A stretch of 64,000 bases of DNA from Williamsia limnetica (GCF_003217475.1 NZ_QJSP01000023.1:1-64000); one strand, 5' to 3'; positions 1 through 8,547 are shown, numbered from the stretch's first letter. Notes: a model not told the origin generated them from the letters alone. A program made the numbers and translations.

Positions 1-141
1 ACCTACTACGACCGCAAACGGGCCGAAGGAAAGAAGCACAACGCCGCGCTGATCTGCCTGGCCAGACGCCGTTGCGACGTTCTCTACGCCATGATCAAGA
101 ACAACGAGCCTTACCGGCAACCGGCAACAGCTGCCGCTTGA
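1..141 (+). mobile_element. IS110-family transposase, C-terminal end only
   Basis: The window opens inside an open frame that ends at a TGA at 139-141. The 46 visible residues include YYDRKRAEGKKHNAALICLA and then RRRCDVLYAMIKN, the typical C-terminal tail of IS110/IS116/IS902 transposases (the end of the transposase_20 domain, with its conserved serine region outside this window). IS110 elements use a DEDD plus Ser transposase and usually lack long terminal inverted repeats, so the right end cannot be set from sequence; it should lie within the roughly 100 bases after the stop. Whether the copy is intact cannot be judged. Confidence 0.8.
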
Positions 142-242
142 CTAAACCCATAGGGACACCCCCCGCGGGTATTTCATCCAGGCTAGATTTTCTAGGTTTG
201 ATGGAGCTGGCGAGGTCGGTGGCCAGCTCCATCAAGTACCTA

Positions 243-485
243 CTATCGGACGTTGCAGAAGGTCTTGCCGAGGGTGTCGATACCGCTGCGGATAGCGACG
301 AGAGTGGGATCTGTGGAGTGGCCCGACGGATCGATCTGGTAGTAGCCGGCGATCAGGGGGTAATAGCCCGAGAGGGTGCAGGCCGGGCTTGGTCCGGGAG
401 GGCTGGCGGCTGCCAGTGGGGCGCCGGCGATGATTCCTGCGGCTACGGCACAGCTGAGGGCGGCTGAAGCGATGAGTTTGCGCAT
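243..485 (-). CDS. Small secreted protein, 80 aa
   Basis: It starts with MRKLIASAALSCAVAAGIIA, a Sec signal peptide with a basic N-terminus and hydrophobic core, probably cut after ...PLAAAS. The mature part is only about 50 residues with two cysteines (ACTLSGYY near the start and TFCNVR at the end) that could form a disulfide. The ATG at 485 is preceded by AAAGGA at good spacing, which is why I prefer it to the longer frame that opens at 725. Short two-cysteine secreted proteins of this form are frequent in Mycobacteriales and have no assigned function; I do not recognise a family. Confidence 0.65.
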   Translation of the reverse strand: MRKLIASAALSCAVAAGIIAGAPLAAASPPGPSPACTLSGYYPLIAGYYQIDPSGHSTDPTLVAIRSGIDTLGKTFCNVR

Positions 486-526
486 TGAAGAAGCGTTCCT
501 TTCGTTTCCTTGTCGGGCGGTCGTTG

Positions 527-1369
527 TCAGGCGCCGAGAGCTGTGTGTGGATGGACTTGGGCTGGGCCTTTGGATCCGGCGAGCAGGATCGCTGTGATGA
601 GTTCGGGGTTGTCGGTCATGGGTACGTGCCCGAGTCTGGGGTGGGTGCTGACCTGTGCGTGTGGGAACGTCTGGGTGACCAGTTTCGCTTGGTAGACCGG
701 GAGTACGAGGTCTCGGCGTCCCCATGCGACAGTGATAGGGACGGTGTTATCGGGGGGTGCGGTGAAGTGCGGCGCGGAGTGACCGGCAGCGTCGATGGCG
801 GTGTTGTGGACGATGCTCTGGGCATCGATGGTCGCTGTCGCGGCAGGTACCCGCCATGGGCGGGCATAGAAGACACCATTGGCCAGTGTGCGCCCGATCG
901 TGGAGCGCATGATGGCCGGGGCTGCAGGCTGAATGAGGCGCGATGCTGCGCGGAGCGCCCGGAAGGTCAGCAGTGCCCGATGTTGGTCCCATGCGCCGCG
1001 GAAGAATCCGGCGGGCGAGAGTGCGGTGGCGGAGGCTACTGTGCCGCGGGCGGCGAGTTCGAGTGCGAAGTAGCCGCCGAGGGAGTTGCCGGCGACGTGC
1101 GGCAGTTCTCCTGGCTGGGCGATCTGTGTAAGGAACTCTTCGAGTTTGTCGAGAATCCACGGGCCCAGATCGATGGTGTGCAGGGGCAGATCTGGGGATG
1201 CGCCGTGTCCGGGGAGGTCAACGGTGATGACGCGGCGGTGGCGTGCAAGTTCGTCGATGACGCTGTCCCAAGCGTGTTGCCGGTGCACCAGCCCGTGGAG
1301 TAGCACCAGAGTAGGTCCCTCACCTCGGATCGTGTGTGCCAACGCGTATGTGTTGTTCGTTGTGTCCAT
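527..1369 (-). CDS. Alpha/beta hydrolase, 280 aa
   Basis: A cytoplasmic alpha/beta-hydrolase-fold protein. The oxyanion segment LLHGLV is at residues 23-28, the nucleophile elbow GNSLGG is at 94-99 (Ser96), and a likely acid Asp220 (GRRDLVLP) and His248 (RLGHVPM) complete the triad. There is no signal peptide and the length is usual for the family. The substrate is unknown; esterases, haloalkane dehalogenase relatives and C-C hydrolases all share this pattern. The adjoining genes are small hypotheticals on the same strand and give no pathway clue. Confidence 0.85.
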   Translation of the reverse strand: MDTTNNTYALAHTIRGEGPTLVLLHGLVHRQHAWDSVIDELARHRRVITVDLPGHGASPDLPLHTIDLGPWILDKLEEFLTQIAQPGELPHVAGNSLGGYFALELAARGTVASATALSPAGFFRGAWDQHRALLTFRALRAASRLIQPAAPAIMRSTIGRTLANGVFYARPWRVPAATATIDAQSIVHNTAIDAAGHSAPHFTAPPDNTVPITVAWGRRDLVLPVYQAKLVTQTFPHAQVSTHPRLGHVPMTDNPELITAILLAGSKGPAQVHPHTALGA

Positions 1370-1378
1370 GGTGGCTCC

Positions 1379-1744
1379 TCAATTAGATGGGTTGTGGTGA
1401 GAGTCGATGCGACGCAGTGGAAAGTGAGAAATCGAATGCACTCGGTCTGTCTCGGTGACAGCGGCGCGTGGGTACAGGCGGGTGGTGATCCAGTCCGTGA
1501 GTGACTCAGCGTCCGGGTGCAGCAGGGCCGTGGGTGAGCTGGTCGCCATGATCAGGACTTTGTCGCCCTCGGCTATCAGGGCAGCAATTCCGGCCATTAT
1601 TTCGTTGTGCTGCAGTGTGGTAGCGATGACCCACGTATGGCTTAGTGGGCGGCACCAATTCGTGTGAGAGCGTAGGTAGGTGTGTAGCGGTTCGTAGTGG
1701 ACAGTCGGCGCGGTCAGATCCAGACTCACCATGAACGTCAGCAC
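1379..1744 (-). CDS. Small SinR/Cas2-like protein
   Basis: A 121-aa protein. The pattern FMVSLDL...YEPLHTYLRSH..WCRPLSHTWVI...GDKVLIM resembles the small 'SinR family' proteins, which have the ferredoxin-like fold of Cas2/VapD: a first strand with an acidic residue, a tryptophan-containing hairpin, and a late GDKL(L/V)V(I/V) strand. No cas genes or repeats are nearby, so this would be a solitary member. A GTG at 1744 has an AGGA element about seven bases upstream; an ATG at 1732 is the alternative. The family call rests on remembered motif similarity only. Confidence 0.55.
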   Translation of the reverse strand: MLTFMVSLDLTAPTVHYEPLHTYLRSHTNWCRPLSHTWVIATTLQHNEIMAGIAALIAEGDKVLIMATSSPTALLHPDAESLTDWITTRLYPRAAVTETDRVHSISHFPLRRIDSHHNPSN

Positions 1745-1811
1745 GCACAGATCCTGGGTGTATGGAGCGGGCGCTGGGCATCGGTTAAGCGATCCCCGCG
1801 CGGTGACGGCG

Positions 1812-2090
1812 TCACCGCTGCCCGGCCTCTTCGGCGGCCAGGCCTGATGGATCCCGGAATATCAGGGAGCCGTCCTCGAGGTGAATGGCAAAGCGCCGAG
1901 GGCGCAAATGGTCACCGTCGCCGAGGTCGATCGAGATGTCGGGGATAGTGCCGTAATCATCAACAATCACGCCGACCGCAACGGCATGGTCGCCGACGGT
2001 AATGGTGACTCGGTCGCCGACCGCGAAGGACTGCGGATCCGGGAGCTCACGTACAGGATCGGGTGCCGCTGCTGTCGGCTTTCGTTTCAT
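1812..2090 (-). CDS. Small hypothetical protein with KOW/SH3-like barrel motif
   Basis: A 92-aa protein starting MKRKPTAAAPDPV, with GAGGAAA just before the ATG at 2090. The middle, FAVGDRVTITVGDHAVAVG followed by VIVDDYG, has the form of an SH3-like or KOW barrel (two strands around a VGDRV turn, then a GxIVDD strand), as in many short actinobacterial proteins that hold a nucleic-acid or protein ligand. No catalytic residues or membrane segments are visible. The function is unknown. Confidence 0.55.
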   Translation of the reverse strand: MKRKPTAAAPDPVRELPDPQSFAVGDRVTITVGDHAVAVGVIVDDYGTIPDISIDLGDGDHLRPRRFAIHLEDGSLIFRDPSGLAAEEAGQR

Positions 2091-2274
2091 GGTTTCCTCG
2101 CTGATTGGCGTCGTACGAGAGCGGTTGCTCGGCGTCGATCTCACCGCAAGGTGATGAGACACGTCCGCCCGCGGGGTTCGTCGGCCTCGGTGTAGGAGAT
2201 CGCCGGCCCGGTGAGGATCCCACCGGCACCGACGTGCACACCGCTATCGCAGCGACCGCGATGATCCCGGTCAT
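2047..2274 (-). CDS. Possible small secreted protein, 75 aa
   Basis: The ATG at 2274 has AAGGAA about eight bases upstream, and the product begins MTGIIAVAAIAVCTSVPVG, which could be a signal peptide. The rest is proline- and arginine-rich with no family resemblance. Its 3' end overlaps the next gene's start by 44 bases in another frame, which counts against it. Treat it as a weak candidate. Confidence 0.25.
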   Translation of the reverse strand: MTGIIAVAAIAVCTSVPVGSSPGRRSPTPRPTNPAGGRVSSPCGEIDAEQPLSYDANQRGNHETKADSSGTRSCT

Positions 2275-2783
2275 GCGTACTGTTCCTTGCTGCTGAACGG
2301 TGGGGACGGGCTCGACCCGCTGACCTACCGGGTGCCGGGCGGACTGCGTTATCACTTTTCAACGAAGGGTGATCGTGTATCACTCGGTTACGCGGTTCTC
2401 GCTGCGAAGTGTCAGGGTCGATGTCGACGCGAGGATCGCCAGAGCCAGCCATGATTCTGACACCGGCGGTAGCGCGGTTCCTGCGTTTCACCCTCACCGG
2501 ACGCCGATACTTCTTTAACGGATTCTGTCATCACTTTGTGACGACTATGGCATTGCTCGCGGCGCAGCGCAAGAGGAAGGCTCTGTGAGCCTATGAATCT
2601 ATCTGTGCGCCGTAGGAACGGCGGGAAGCTACGCGTGCGCGGTGAGCATGCAGATTCGTTGCGTAGGGCGTGCCTGCCGGATTGCCCACAATAAAGCCCA
2701 AAGACTATGTCCGAGCGGGGTGTTCGGATTGTTACAGTCGGCGTGCACCTATTCGAGGGCTCGCGCTTCGAGGGAGTGGGCAG
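2275..2783. other. Stretch without a convincing gene
   Basis: Open frames exist on the minus strand (to 2497) but show no signal peptide, family motif or ribosome-binding site. A moderately AT-rich patch near 2510-2550 could be a promoter. I see no repeats or RNA genes here. Confidence 0.5.
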
Positions 2784-3467
2784 TTAGCCGCGCAGTGAAG
2801 CTGTGATCCATGGTCCCAATCGGCTCGCTATGCCGGAGAGGTCGGGATGGGCAGTCTCGTCGAGGGCGTCGGAGGCGAATTGGCGGACGGCGTAGACGAT
2901 GGCGAGGTAGGCATCGAGGGGCAGGGTGCTGGCCATGGTGTCATCGCGGCGGGCCATTCCTTGGTGTTCGGCGCGGACGAGTTCAGCGAACTTGACCAGG
3001 GCTGTTCGGCGTTTTGTCCGTCCGAGCCGGCCTTCGTTGTTGAGTTCCAGTTGAAAGGCCCGGGCCACAACAAGGTCACGCTCGAGCATGGACAGGTACG
3101 ACATGATGGTGACTTCGACGCCACGCTCTCCGATAGGGGTGTCGCTGTAGCCGGACATCCCGTGCAACAGCACCTCCACGAAACGGTCGTATGCTGCCTC
3201 CGCGCACTCTTCCAGGGAGGGAAAGCACCCGTAGAAGGCGGTCTTGGAGGTGCCCGACCGCGTCGCGATGTCGCTGATAGTGACGTTGTAATAACCGCGT
3301 GCGGCGAGTAATTCGGTGAACGCGATCAAAAACCGCTCCCGCTGGGCCAGTGTGATCGCCGCCCGCGCGAGGCGGTGCGGACCGCGTGGCAGACGCGGCG
3401 GTCGGGTGAAGAAGACCCCGTCCACCACGCAGGGAATGGCATCAGTACCGCTTGCTGTGACACTCAC
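2784..3467 (-). CDS. TetR-family transcriptional regulator
   Basis: After a short N-terminal extension the product has a TetR DNA-binding domain: helix RERFLIAFTELLAARGYYN, then the helix-turn-helix TISDIATRSGTSKTAFYGCF. The C-terminal all-helical ligand domain (about 150 residues) is divergent, as is normal. A GTG at 3467 preceded by AAAGGTGG with an eight-base gap is the best start; a longer in-frame start at 3554 lacks such a site. It is divergent from the FG-GAP/beta-helix operon, so it may control that operon and itself, but I see no clear operator. Ligand unknown. Confidence 0.8.
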   Translation of the reverse strand: MSVTASGTDAIPCVVDGVFFTRPPRLPRGPHRLARAAITLAQRERFLIAFTELLAARGYYNVTISDIATRSGTSKTAFYGCFPSLEECAEAAYDRFVEVLLHGMSGYSDTPIGERGVEVTIMSYLSMLERDLVVARAFQLELNNEGRLGRTKRRTALVKFAELVRAEHQGMARRDDTMASTLPLDAYLAIVYAVRQFASDALDETAHPDLSGIASRLGPWITASLRG

Positions 3468-3783
3468 CGGACCCACCTTTCGCTGCCGTAGCTCGGTGAT
3501 AGGACACTCGCCCCCCGAACGCCAAGCGTAAGCGCTGGCCGCCGTCGCGGTCATATAGCGACGGCGCAGACCGCACGGCGGTGTCCTGCGCGTTCGGGTG
3601 CGTCGGAAGGCGCAAAGTCACGTGATACCGCTTTTGTAGTGCGTAGACGCGGTGCCTATTGGCATAGATGCGTGCCTAGGTTAGAGTCACGTACCACCAC
3701 GTACTTGTCTCGTGGTCAATGTCACGAATCTGACGGCGCGACCCAGGGGAGTCTGCGGGACGTCGTTCTAGGGGGATTTACCG
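3468..3783. promoter_or_regulatory. Divergent intergenic region, tetR / FG-GAP operon
   Basis: 316 bases between two divergent genes, expected to hold both promoters. Visible are a repeated GTGCCTA element (near 3651 and 3672) and a cluster of CACGTAC/CGTGG words between about 3687 and 3716 that could be an operator. No perfect long palindrome is present. AGGGGGATTT just before the ATG at 3784 supplies the ribosome-binding site of the FG-GAP gene. Confidence 0.4.
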
Positions 3784-4956
3784 ATGCATCGCACTGCCAC
3801 TCGCTCCGCAACCGTCTTGCTTGCTTCCGCCCTGGCTCTGTCGGCGCTGCCAGCCGCGGTCTCTGCCGACACACCGTCTTCTGTGACGCCGACGTTTGCC
3901 GCGCCGCAGATCATTCCTGGTCTCGATATTGCGGGGCCGGGTTTCGCGGCGGTCAATACGATCGCTGCGGATTTCACCAACGACGGGGCACCGGATCTGT
4001 TGGAGGCCCGGGATTTCGGTGTTGATATCGGTCTGAACCTGTTCGTCAACGACGGCCAGGGGCGGTTCGGGTTGCCGCGGATTATCGTGGGTGCCCCGAG
4101 CGCGGCGGCGGTGGCGGCCGGCGATCTCAACGGTGACGGCAATCAAGACATCATGGCCACGGGACCGTTCAACATCTTTGTGCAGTTCGGCCACGGGGAT
4201 GGCACCTTCGGCCCGCCGGATCTGTACCCACTGCTCACGGCTGGACAGGTGCAAGGTGTGCTGTCCGACGTCGACAACGACGGCGACCTCGACGTGGTCT
4301 CGGCGGGCTACTTCTCCATGCGGACGTTACTCAACGACGGGCGCGGGCACTTCTACGGCGGCCCGATCAGCCCCATGCCGTCGACCGTAATCGGAACTAC
4401 CACACCCGCTGATTTCGACGGTGATGCCAACCAGGACTTCTACGTCCTCGATTCGGCGCTGGGAACGGTCATCGCACTCAAAGGCCAAGGCGACGGCCGG
4501 TTCACCGTGTCCGGGACGGTGTTGCTGACCGGGCTGATCCCCGAAGACGTCACGGCCGTCAAACTCAACGACGACCCCTACGACGACATGCTGTCCCTCG
4601 GGTCATTCAGCTTCTCGCTGACCAGCGCGCTCGCCGACGGCAAAGGCGGCTTCAGCACAGGATTGCTGCCCTCGAGCAACCGATACCTCGGCGTGGGCCC
4701 GGTCGCCGGTGCCGCCGGCGACCTCAACGGCGACGGCCGCGAGGACTTTGTGGCCAGCCGCGTTCTCGAGCTGCTGAGCCCCATGCGGATCTACCTGGGC
4801 AATGGCACCGATCAGCCCAAGCAAGTCGCCGAACTGCCCGGACCGCCGCTCGCCCAAACACCGGTGCTGGCCGACTTCAACCGCGACGGACGCCTCGACA
4901 TCGCCGCCCCCAGCGTCGCGGTCATGTCCGTCTACCTCAACACCACCAAGAAGTAG
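3784..4956 (+). CDS. Secreted FG-GAP/VCBS repeat protein
   Basis: A 390-aa exported protein with a clear signal peptide ending ...LPAAVSA (about residue 28). The rest is repeats of roughly 50-60 residues, each holding a calcium-binding loop of the D-x-[DN]-x-[DN]-G-x-x-D type: DFTNDGAPD, DLNGDGNQD, DVDNDGDLD, DFDGDANQD, DLNGDGREDF and DFNRDGRLD. This is the FG-GAP/VCBS pattern that folds as a beta-propeller, as in integrin alpha chains and bacterial extracellular lectin-like proteins. There is no catalytic domain, so binding or adhesion is the likely role. The next gene starts 12 bases downstream and is also secreted, so the two are probably made together. Confidence 0.88.
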   Translation: MHRTATRSATVLLASALALSALPAAVSADTPSSVTPTFAAPQIIPGLDIAGPGFAAVNTIAADFTNDGAPDLLEARDFGVDIGLNLFVNDGQGRFGLPRIIVGAPSAAAVAAGDLNGDGNQDIMATGPFNIFVQFGHGDGTFGPPDLYPLLTAGQVQGVLSDVDNDGDLDVVSAGYFSMRTLLNDGRGHFYGGPISPMPSTVIGTTTPADFDGDANQDFYVLDSALGTVIALKGQGDGRFTVSGTVLLTGLIPEDVTAVKLNDDPYDDMLSLGSFSFSLTSALADGKGGFSTGLLPSSNRYLGVGPVAGAAGDLNGDGREDFVASRVLELLSPMRIYLGNGTDQPKQVAELPGPPLAQTPVLADFNRDGRLDIAAPSVAVMSVYLNTTKK

Positions 4957-4968
4957 GACAGGCGAGCA

Positions 4969-6681
4969 ATGAGAACGAACATTCTTGCAGCCGCCGTCGT
5001 GACAATCGTTGCAGCACTGGCTGTCCCGACGTCAGCTGTAGCAGCGCCCCAGGGCGCGGAGCCCACCACCTGGCATGTGCGTGCCGGGGCGAGCGGTGGC
5101 GGCGACGGTTCGGAGCGCAGCCCGTTCGCCTCGCTCGCCGCAGTCCAGAAAGCATCGGGGCCAGACGACACGATTGTGGTCGATCCCGCACGGTCACCTC
5201 TCGATGGCGGGATCCTGTTGAAGCAGGGGCAGCGGTTGATCGGTGGCGGGGCTCCGGTCGTCGGCGCCGATCCGAATAGCCCGCGGCCGCGGCTGACCAA
5301 CACTGCGCTACTCGGCTCCACCGGGGACGCGGTCACTCTTGCCCCCGGTACCGAGGTCCGCAACCTGGTCATAGAAGGCACCAACCGATCGGCGATCTAC
5401 GGCAACGATGCCACCGGCGTCACCATCGCGGGCAACGACATCTCCGGCAGCAACCGGCTCTGCCACGACGGATTCATCATCGGCCCGTTCCAGATCCCTG
5501 CCTCCATCGCGCTCCGGGAGGCGATCCCCAAGCTCCCGAACTTTGTCGTCCTCAACAACGGGTGGGCAGCGGTCATGCTCGATTACCACCGCGCCGCCGG
5601 TGCTGTGACCGTCGAGGACAACAGTGTTCACGACACGGCCTGCGGTGACGGGATCGATGTACGTACCTTCGGTACCGCCACTGTCACCGCCGATCTCACG
5701 GGCAACGATCTGTCGAATATCAATGTCGGACTGGCGAAATTGTCGGTGCTGGCAATGGGATTGCAGAGCAACGACACCTCGTCGCTGACCGCGACCCTGC
5801 GCGGCAATACCCAGCGAGACATCGCCGACCCGGCGCGCAGCCCGCTCAACAAGCTCGCAGACAGCGAAGGGGTGTTCATCAACCCTCTCGGTGACTCGCA
5901 CATAAGTGTTGACGTGCATGACAACACGTTCGCTCGCGGGGACGGTAATTTCTCAGCGAACGGTTTGGAGTACGTCACCACCACAGGGTCGCCGACCAGC
6001 GACGTCACGGTCACCAACAGCACCTTCACCGACGTCACCGGGGACGTCATCGAAAGCTACAACCTCAGTCCCGACGCCGCCCGCCATAGCCTCACCCTCG
6101 ACCACGTCACCGGCGCCCACTCAGAATTCCCTGGCGCGGTCCTCAACCCAGTCGTGCCGGCGAACCTCGGGACATGCTTGGTGGCAACCGGTTTCGGCCG
6201 CGGCGCCACCACTGACCTCATCGTGCGGAACACGACCCTGCGGGGATGCTCGGCTGATGGGCTCGGGGTGATCAGCTACGTCCCCGAAGGACCGGAGCCA
6301 TCGACGGCGCGGATGAGTTTCGACGTCCGCAACAGCGTCATCGACGGCACCGCCGCACACGGCATCAACATCATCAACGTGGGCGCACTGACCGCCCTGC
6401 AGGGCCGACTCGAGAACACCACCGTCATCAACACCACCCAAGCGCCGATCGCGACCGCCAACCACGGAACGATCGGCGAGGCCACCCTCGACTTCGGTGG
6501 CGGCCCGCTGGGCAGCGCCGGCGGCAACTGCTTCACACCAGGCTTGCGTGGGCCCGCCGACCTGTCCCCAATACCGGTCACGGCGCGCCACAACTGGTGG
6601 GGCACTGCAGCCCTGCCACCAGCGGTCACCGTCCCGAACGCGGCGCCCGCACTGCCGACCTCGCCTCGACCGGACTGCTAA
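4969..6681 (+). CDS. Secreted right-handed beta-helix protein
   Basis: 570 aa. A signal peptide (MRTNILAAAVVTIVAALAVP) is followed by a DUF1565/pectate-lyase-like opening (WHVRAGASGGGDGSERSPF) typical of parallel beta-helix proteins. Many turns follow, rich in N-x-[ILV]-x-[GDN] ladders such as DNSVHDTACGDGIDV and VRNTTLRGCSADGLGV, and a terminal NWWG motif common in such proteins. It could be a polysaccharide lyase or hydrolase, or a structural surface protein; no classical lyase catalytic Arg/Lys set can be named. It is translated directly after the FG-GAP protein gene. Confidence 0.85.
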   Translation: MRTNILAAAVVTIVAALAVPTSAVAAPQGAEPTTWHVRAGASGGGDGSERSPFASLAAVQKASGPDDTIVVDPARSPLDGGILLKQGQRLIGGGAPVVGADPNSPRPRLTNTALLGSTGDAVTLAPGTEVRNLVIEGTNRSAIYGNDATGVTIAGNDISGSNRLCHDGFIIGPFQIPASIALREAIPKLPNFVVLNNGWAAVMLDYHRAAGAVTVEDNSVHDTACGDGIDVRTFGTATVTADLTGNDLSNINVGLAKLSVLAMGLQSNDTSSLTATLRGNTQRDIADPARSPLNKLADSEGVFINPLGDSHISVDVHDNTFARGDGNFSANGLEYVTTTGSPTSDVTVTNSTFTDVTGDVIESYNLSPDAARHSLTLDHVTGAHSEFPGAVLNPVVPANLGTCLVATGFGRGATTDLIVRNTTLRGCSADGLGVISYVPEGPEPSTARMSFDVRNSVIDGTAAHGINIINVGALTALQGRLENTTVINTTQAPIATANHGTIGEATLDFGGGPLGSAGGNCFTPGLRGPADLSPIPVTARHNWWGTAALPPAVTVPNAAPALPTSPRPDC

Positions 6682-7124
6682 CGGGACTGTCTGGGTACCA
6701 AGACGCGCTCGGCGAGCAAAAGTCTCGTCGCAAGTGACGGGGTGTATCCCTGCGCGAGCGCCGGTATCTACTGCAGCAGCGTGTACATCGTGAGGGTCGT
6801 CGATACCGATCGTGCCGGGGGACCCTATACGTGGTTCGTCGGTCCGGCGGCAGAGAGCTGGCCAAGCAGACAGCGGACGACCTGCGGAACGTCGTCGCCC
6901 AGGGCACTGAACACCGGGGTGAGACGGAGTGTTCGACCGAGCTGTTGTTCTCCAACGAAGAGTGTTCGCGGGTCGCCGAGTACGGGCGAACAACTCAAGG
7001 CTCCTTGCGGTAGGTCGCAGCAGCGGGAGTTGAGTCGTAGTCACCGAATAGTGTCTGTGGTGAAACCTGTGCACTTTCCGAGTGGCTCGGAGCGTGACAG
7101 TCATAGGTGTCAGGGAAAGGTCTG
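6682..7124. other. Intergenic stretch, no supported gene
   Basis: Open frames on both strands here are short and of unnatural composition. One minus-strand frame briefly reads ALGDDVPQVVRCLLGQLSA, which looks protein-like but has no start or further homology, so a decayed gene is possible. A promoter for the small gene at 7125 is expected at its right end. Confidence 0.4.
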
Positions 7125-7349
7125 ATGGGATCGGCAGCAGCTGGCGAACCGCTCACTCCGCGAGAGCGGCGCATCGTGGCCGGAGTGAATGCCGGCGAGG
7201 TGATGGAGACCGGCACCGAGCTGTCCGAGGATGACATTGCTGCGGCCCTGTGGGTGGTCCGCGGGGAGAGCGCCGCCGACGAGGAAGTGGCCCGGTTGCT
7301 CACCGAGATCCGGGCCGCAAGCGAGGACAAAGTGAACGAGGATGGTTGA
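7125..7349 (+). CDS. VbhA-like antitoxin candidate, 74 aa
   Basis: A small acidic helical protein. GGAAAGG stands four bases before the ATG at 7125. The region LTPRERRIVAGVNAGEVMET, then GTELSEDDIAAALWVVRGE and a DEEVARLL helix, follows the layout of VbhA/Fic antitoxins: an inhibitory helix, 'G..LS' spacer, and 'V.RGE...DE' helix. The partner Fic toxin normally follows directly; here the next gene is DUF1361, so it would be an orphan. It overlaps that gene by eight bases. The family call is from memory of the motif layout. Confidence 0.45.
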   Translation: MGSAAAGEPLTPRERRIVAGVNAGEVMETGTELSEDDIAAALWVVRGESAADEEVARLLTEIRAASEDKVNEDG

Positions 7350-8043
7350 TCGTCGCCGCCCCGGCCAGGAAGCCTTCACGTTGAATGATGCCCCGCGTGG
7401 TCGCGGCCGAGCGGCGATCGCAGTAGACATGCCGAGTATTCACGTGACAGTGTTGATTCTGGCGTTGTTGGCTACAACAGGTCTCACTGTGGCCCTGGGC
7501 ATTACGGACCCGCATGATCCGAGCAACTACCCGTCGAAGTTTCTGATTTGGAACCTTTTTCTCGCCTGGATCCCGTTGCTGTTCGCGCTTGGGTTCAGCA
7601 TTGTTCGTAGCCGGTGGTTGCTCGCAGTCCTGGGCGTTGGGTGGCTGGCGTTCTTGCCGAACGCGCCGTACCTGATCACCGATCTTGTCCATTTGCGAGA
7701 GGGGTACGAATTGTGGCGCCACGTCCTGCAATACGGCTTCGCGGCCTGGACCGGAATCATGCTCGGTGTCGTGTCGATGCTGCTGGTCCACCGCCGAACA
7801 AACCGGGAAGCTGGATCCGTCGCGGGGTGGGCAGTAGTTGGCTTTCTTCGGGCTCGCCTACGTGACGGTGTGGGCGCTGAGCACGGTCGAGGCTACCGAG
7901 CCGGATCAAACGGTGCTCGCACCAGACCGGGAATGAATGTTCCGAGCACGAGGTATGCCAGGGCGACAGTGAGAAGGACGATGCTCATGACCGCGGTTTG
8001 CTCGTTCCGGTCGTATCGAGACCATCGATGTCGGCAGGTATGA
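7342..8043 (+). CDS. DUF1361 membrane protein with degraded C-terminus
   Basis: The N-terminal 160 residues match DUF1361 membrane proteins: hydrophobic helices, the FLIWNLFLAWIPLLFA segment, and the hallmark WLAFLPNAPYLITDLVHL. After LVHRRTNREAGSVAGWAVVGF the frame turns into arginine-rich, unnatural sequence. Dropping one base near 7853 would continue as FGLAYVTVWALSTVEA, a plausible membrane helix, up to a stop at 7936. Even then the conserved GVYLGRF/RWNSWD tail of the family is missing. So the gene looks frameshifted and 3'-truncated; function of the family is unknown. Confidence 0.6.
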   Translation: MVDRRRPGQEAFTLNDAPRGRGRAAIAVDMPSIHVTVLILALLATTGLTVALGITDPHDPSNYPSKFLIWNLFLAWIPLLFALGFSIVRSRWLLAVLGVGWLAFLPNAPYLITDLVHLREGYELWRHVLQYGFAAWTGIMLGVVSMLLVHRRTNREAGSVAGWAVVGFLRARLRDGVGAEHGRGYRAGSNGARTRPGMNVPSTRYARATVRRTMLMTAVCSFRSYRDHRCRQV

Positions 8044-8259
8044 CACCGCCGCTTGCCGCGGCGTGCAAGCGGGCTTCGTCTTTTGGCGAAAGTGCGTAGC
8101 AAAGGCTAAGTGGCGAGCAGGTGCCTCAATGCGTTAAAAGTACTTCTTCCTGCTAAGCGTGGGCCGGTGACGGCGCTAAGATTGCGAGCGATGGGAAGAG
8201 TCCCGACCGCGAAGATACACCCTAGCGAACCATAAGTTTGAGTCAGCTAAGGTGTGCGT

Positions 8260-8547
8260 ATGGGTAGAGCGTTGTGGGAGTTGGCCAAAGTCGCTCCGCG
8301 GTGGCGTGTCGGCGCGCTGGCTCTGATTTCGTTGTTGATGTGTGTTGGCTGGGCCCTGTCGTTCGTCGACGGCGCGTTCGCCCTTGTCGACGGCTTCCAG
8401 GGTGATCGCGAGATGACGCTCGGGTGGGTGCTATGGCCCGTGGGCGGACTACTCGCTCCCCTGATCCCCGTGATGTATCGGGCCGAACTGGTTGGAGTCA
8501 TCGCGATTGCGATGGTCATCGGGGTCAAGGCCCCCCGCGAGCCATAG
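8260..8547 (+). CDS. Small membrane protein, 95 aa
   Basis: Three hydrophobic stretches (VGALALISLLMCVGWAL, LGWVLWPVGGLLAPLIPVM and ELVGVIAIAMVIGV) suggest a two- or three-helix membrane protein. AAGG precedes the ATG at 8260. There is no recognised family. It stands alone, with a hairpin repeat and a marR gene downstream. Confidence 0.5.
   Translation: MGRALWELAKVAPRWRVGALALISLLMCVGWALSFVDGAFALVDGFQGDREMTLGWVLWPVGGLLAPLIPVMYRAELVGVIAIAMVIGVKAPREP

Noticed and set aside
72-467. Plus-strand open frame of 131 codons
   Set aside because: It crosses the IS110 end and the antisense of the small secreted protein gene, and has no motif or ribosome-binding site.
485-1303. Long plus-strand frame opposite the alpha/beta hydrolase
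   Set aside because: The minus strand has a complete catalytic triad; this frame is Gly/Cys-rich and without any family pattern.
6742-7125. 127-codon plus-strand frame
   Set aside because: Unnatural composition and no ribosome-binding site; kept as non-coding.
7893-7988. Minus-strand 31-aa hydrophobic peptide (MSIVLLTVALAYLVLG...)
   Set aside because: It resembles a small membrane peptide, but there is no ribosome-binding site and it lies opposite the decayed DUF1361 tail.
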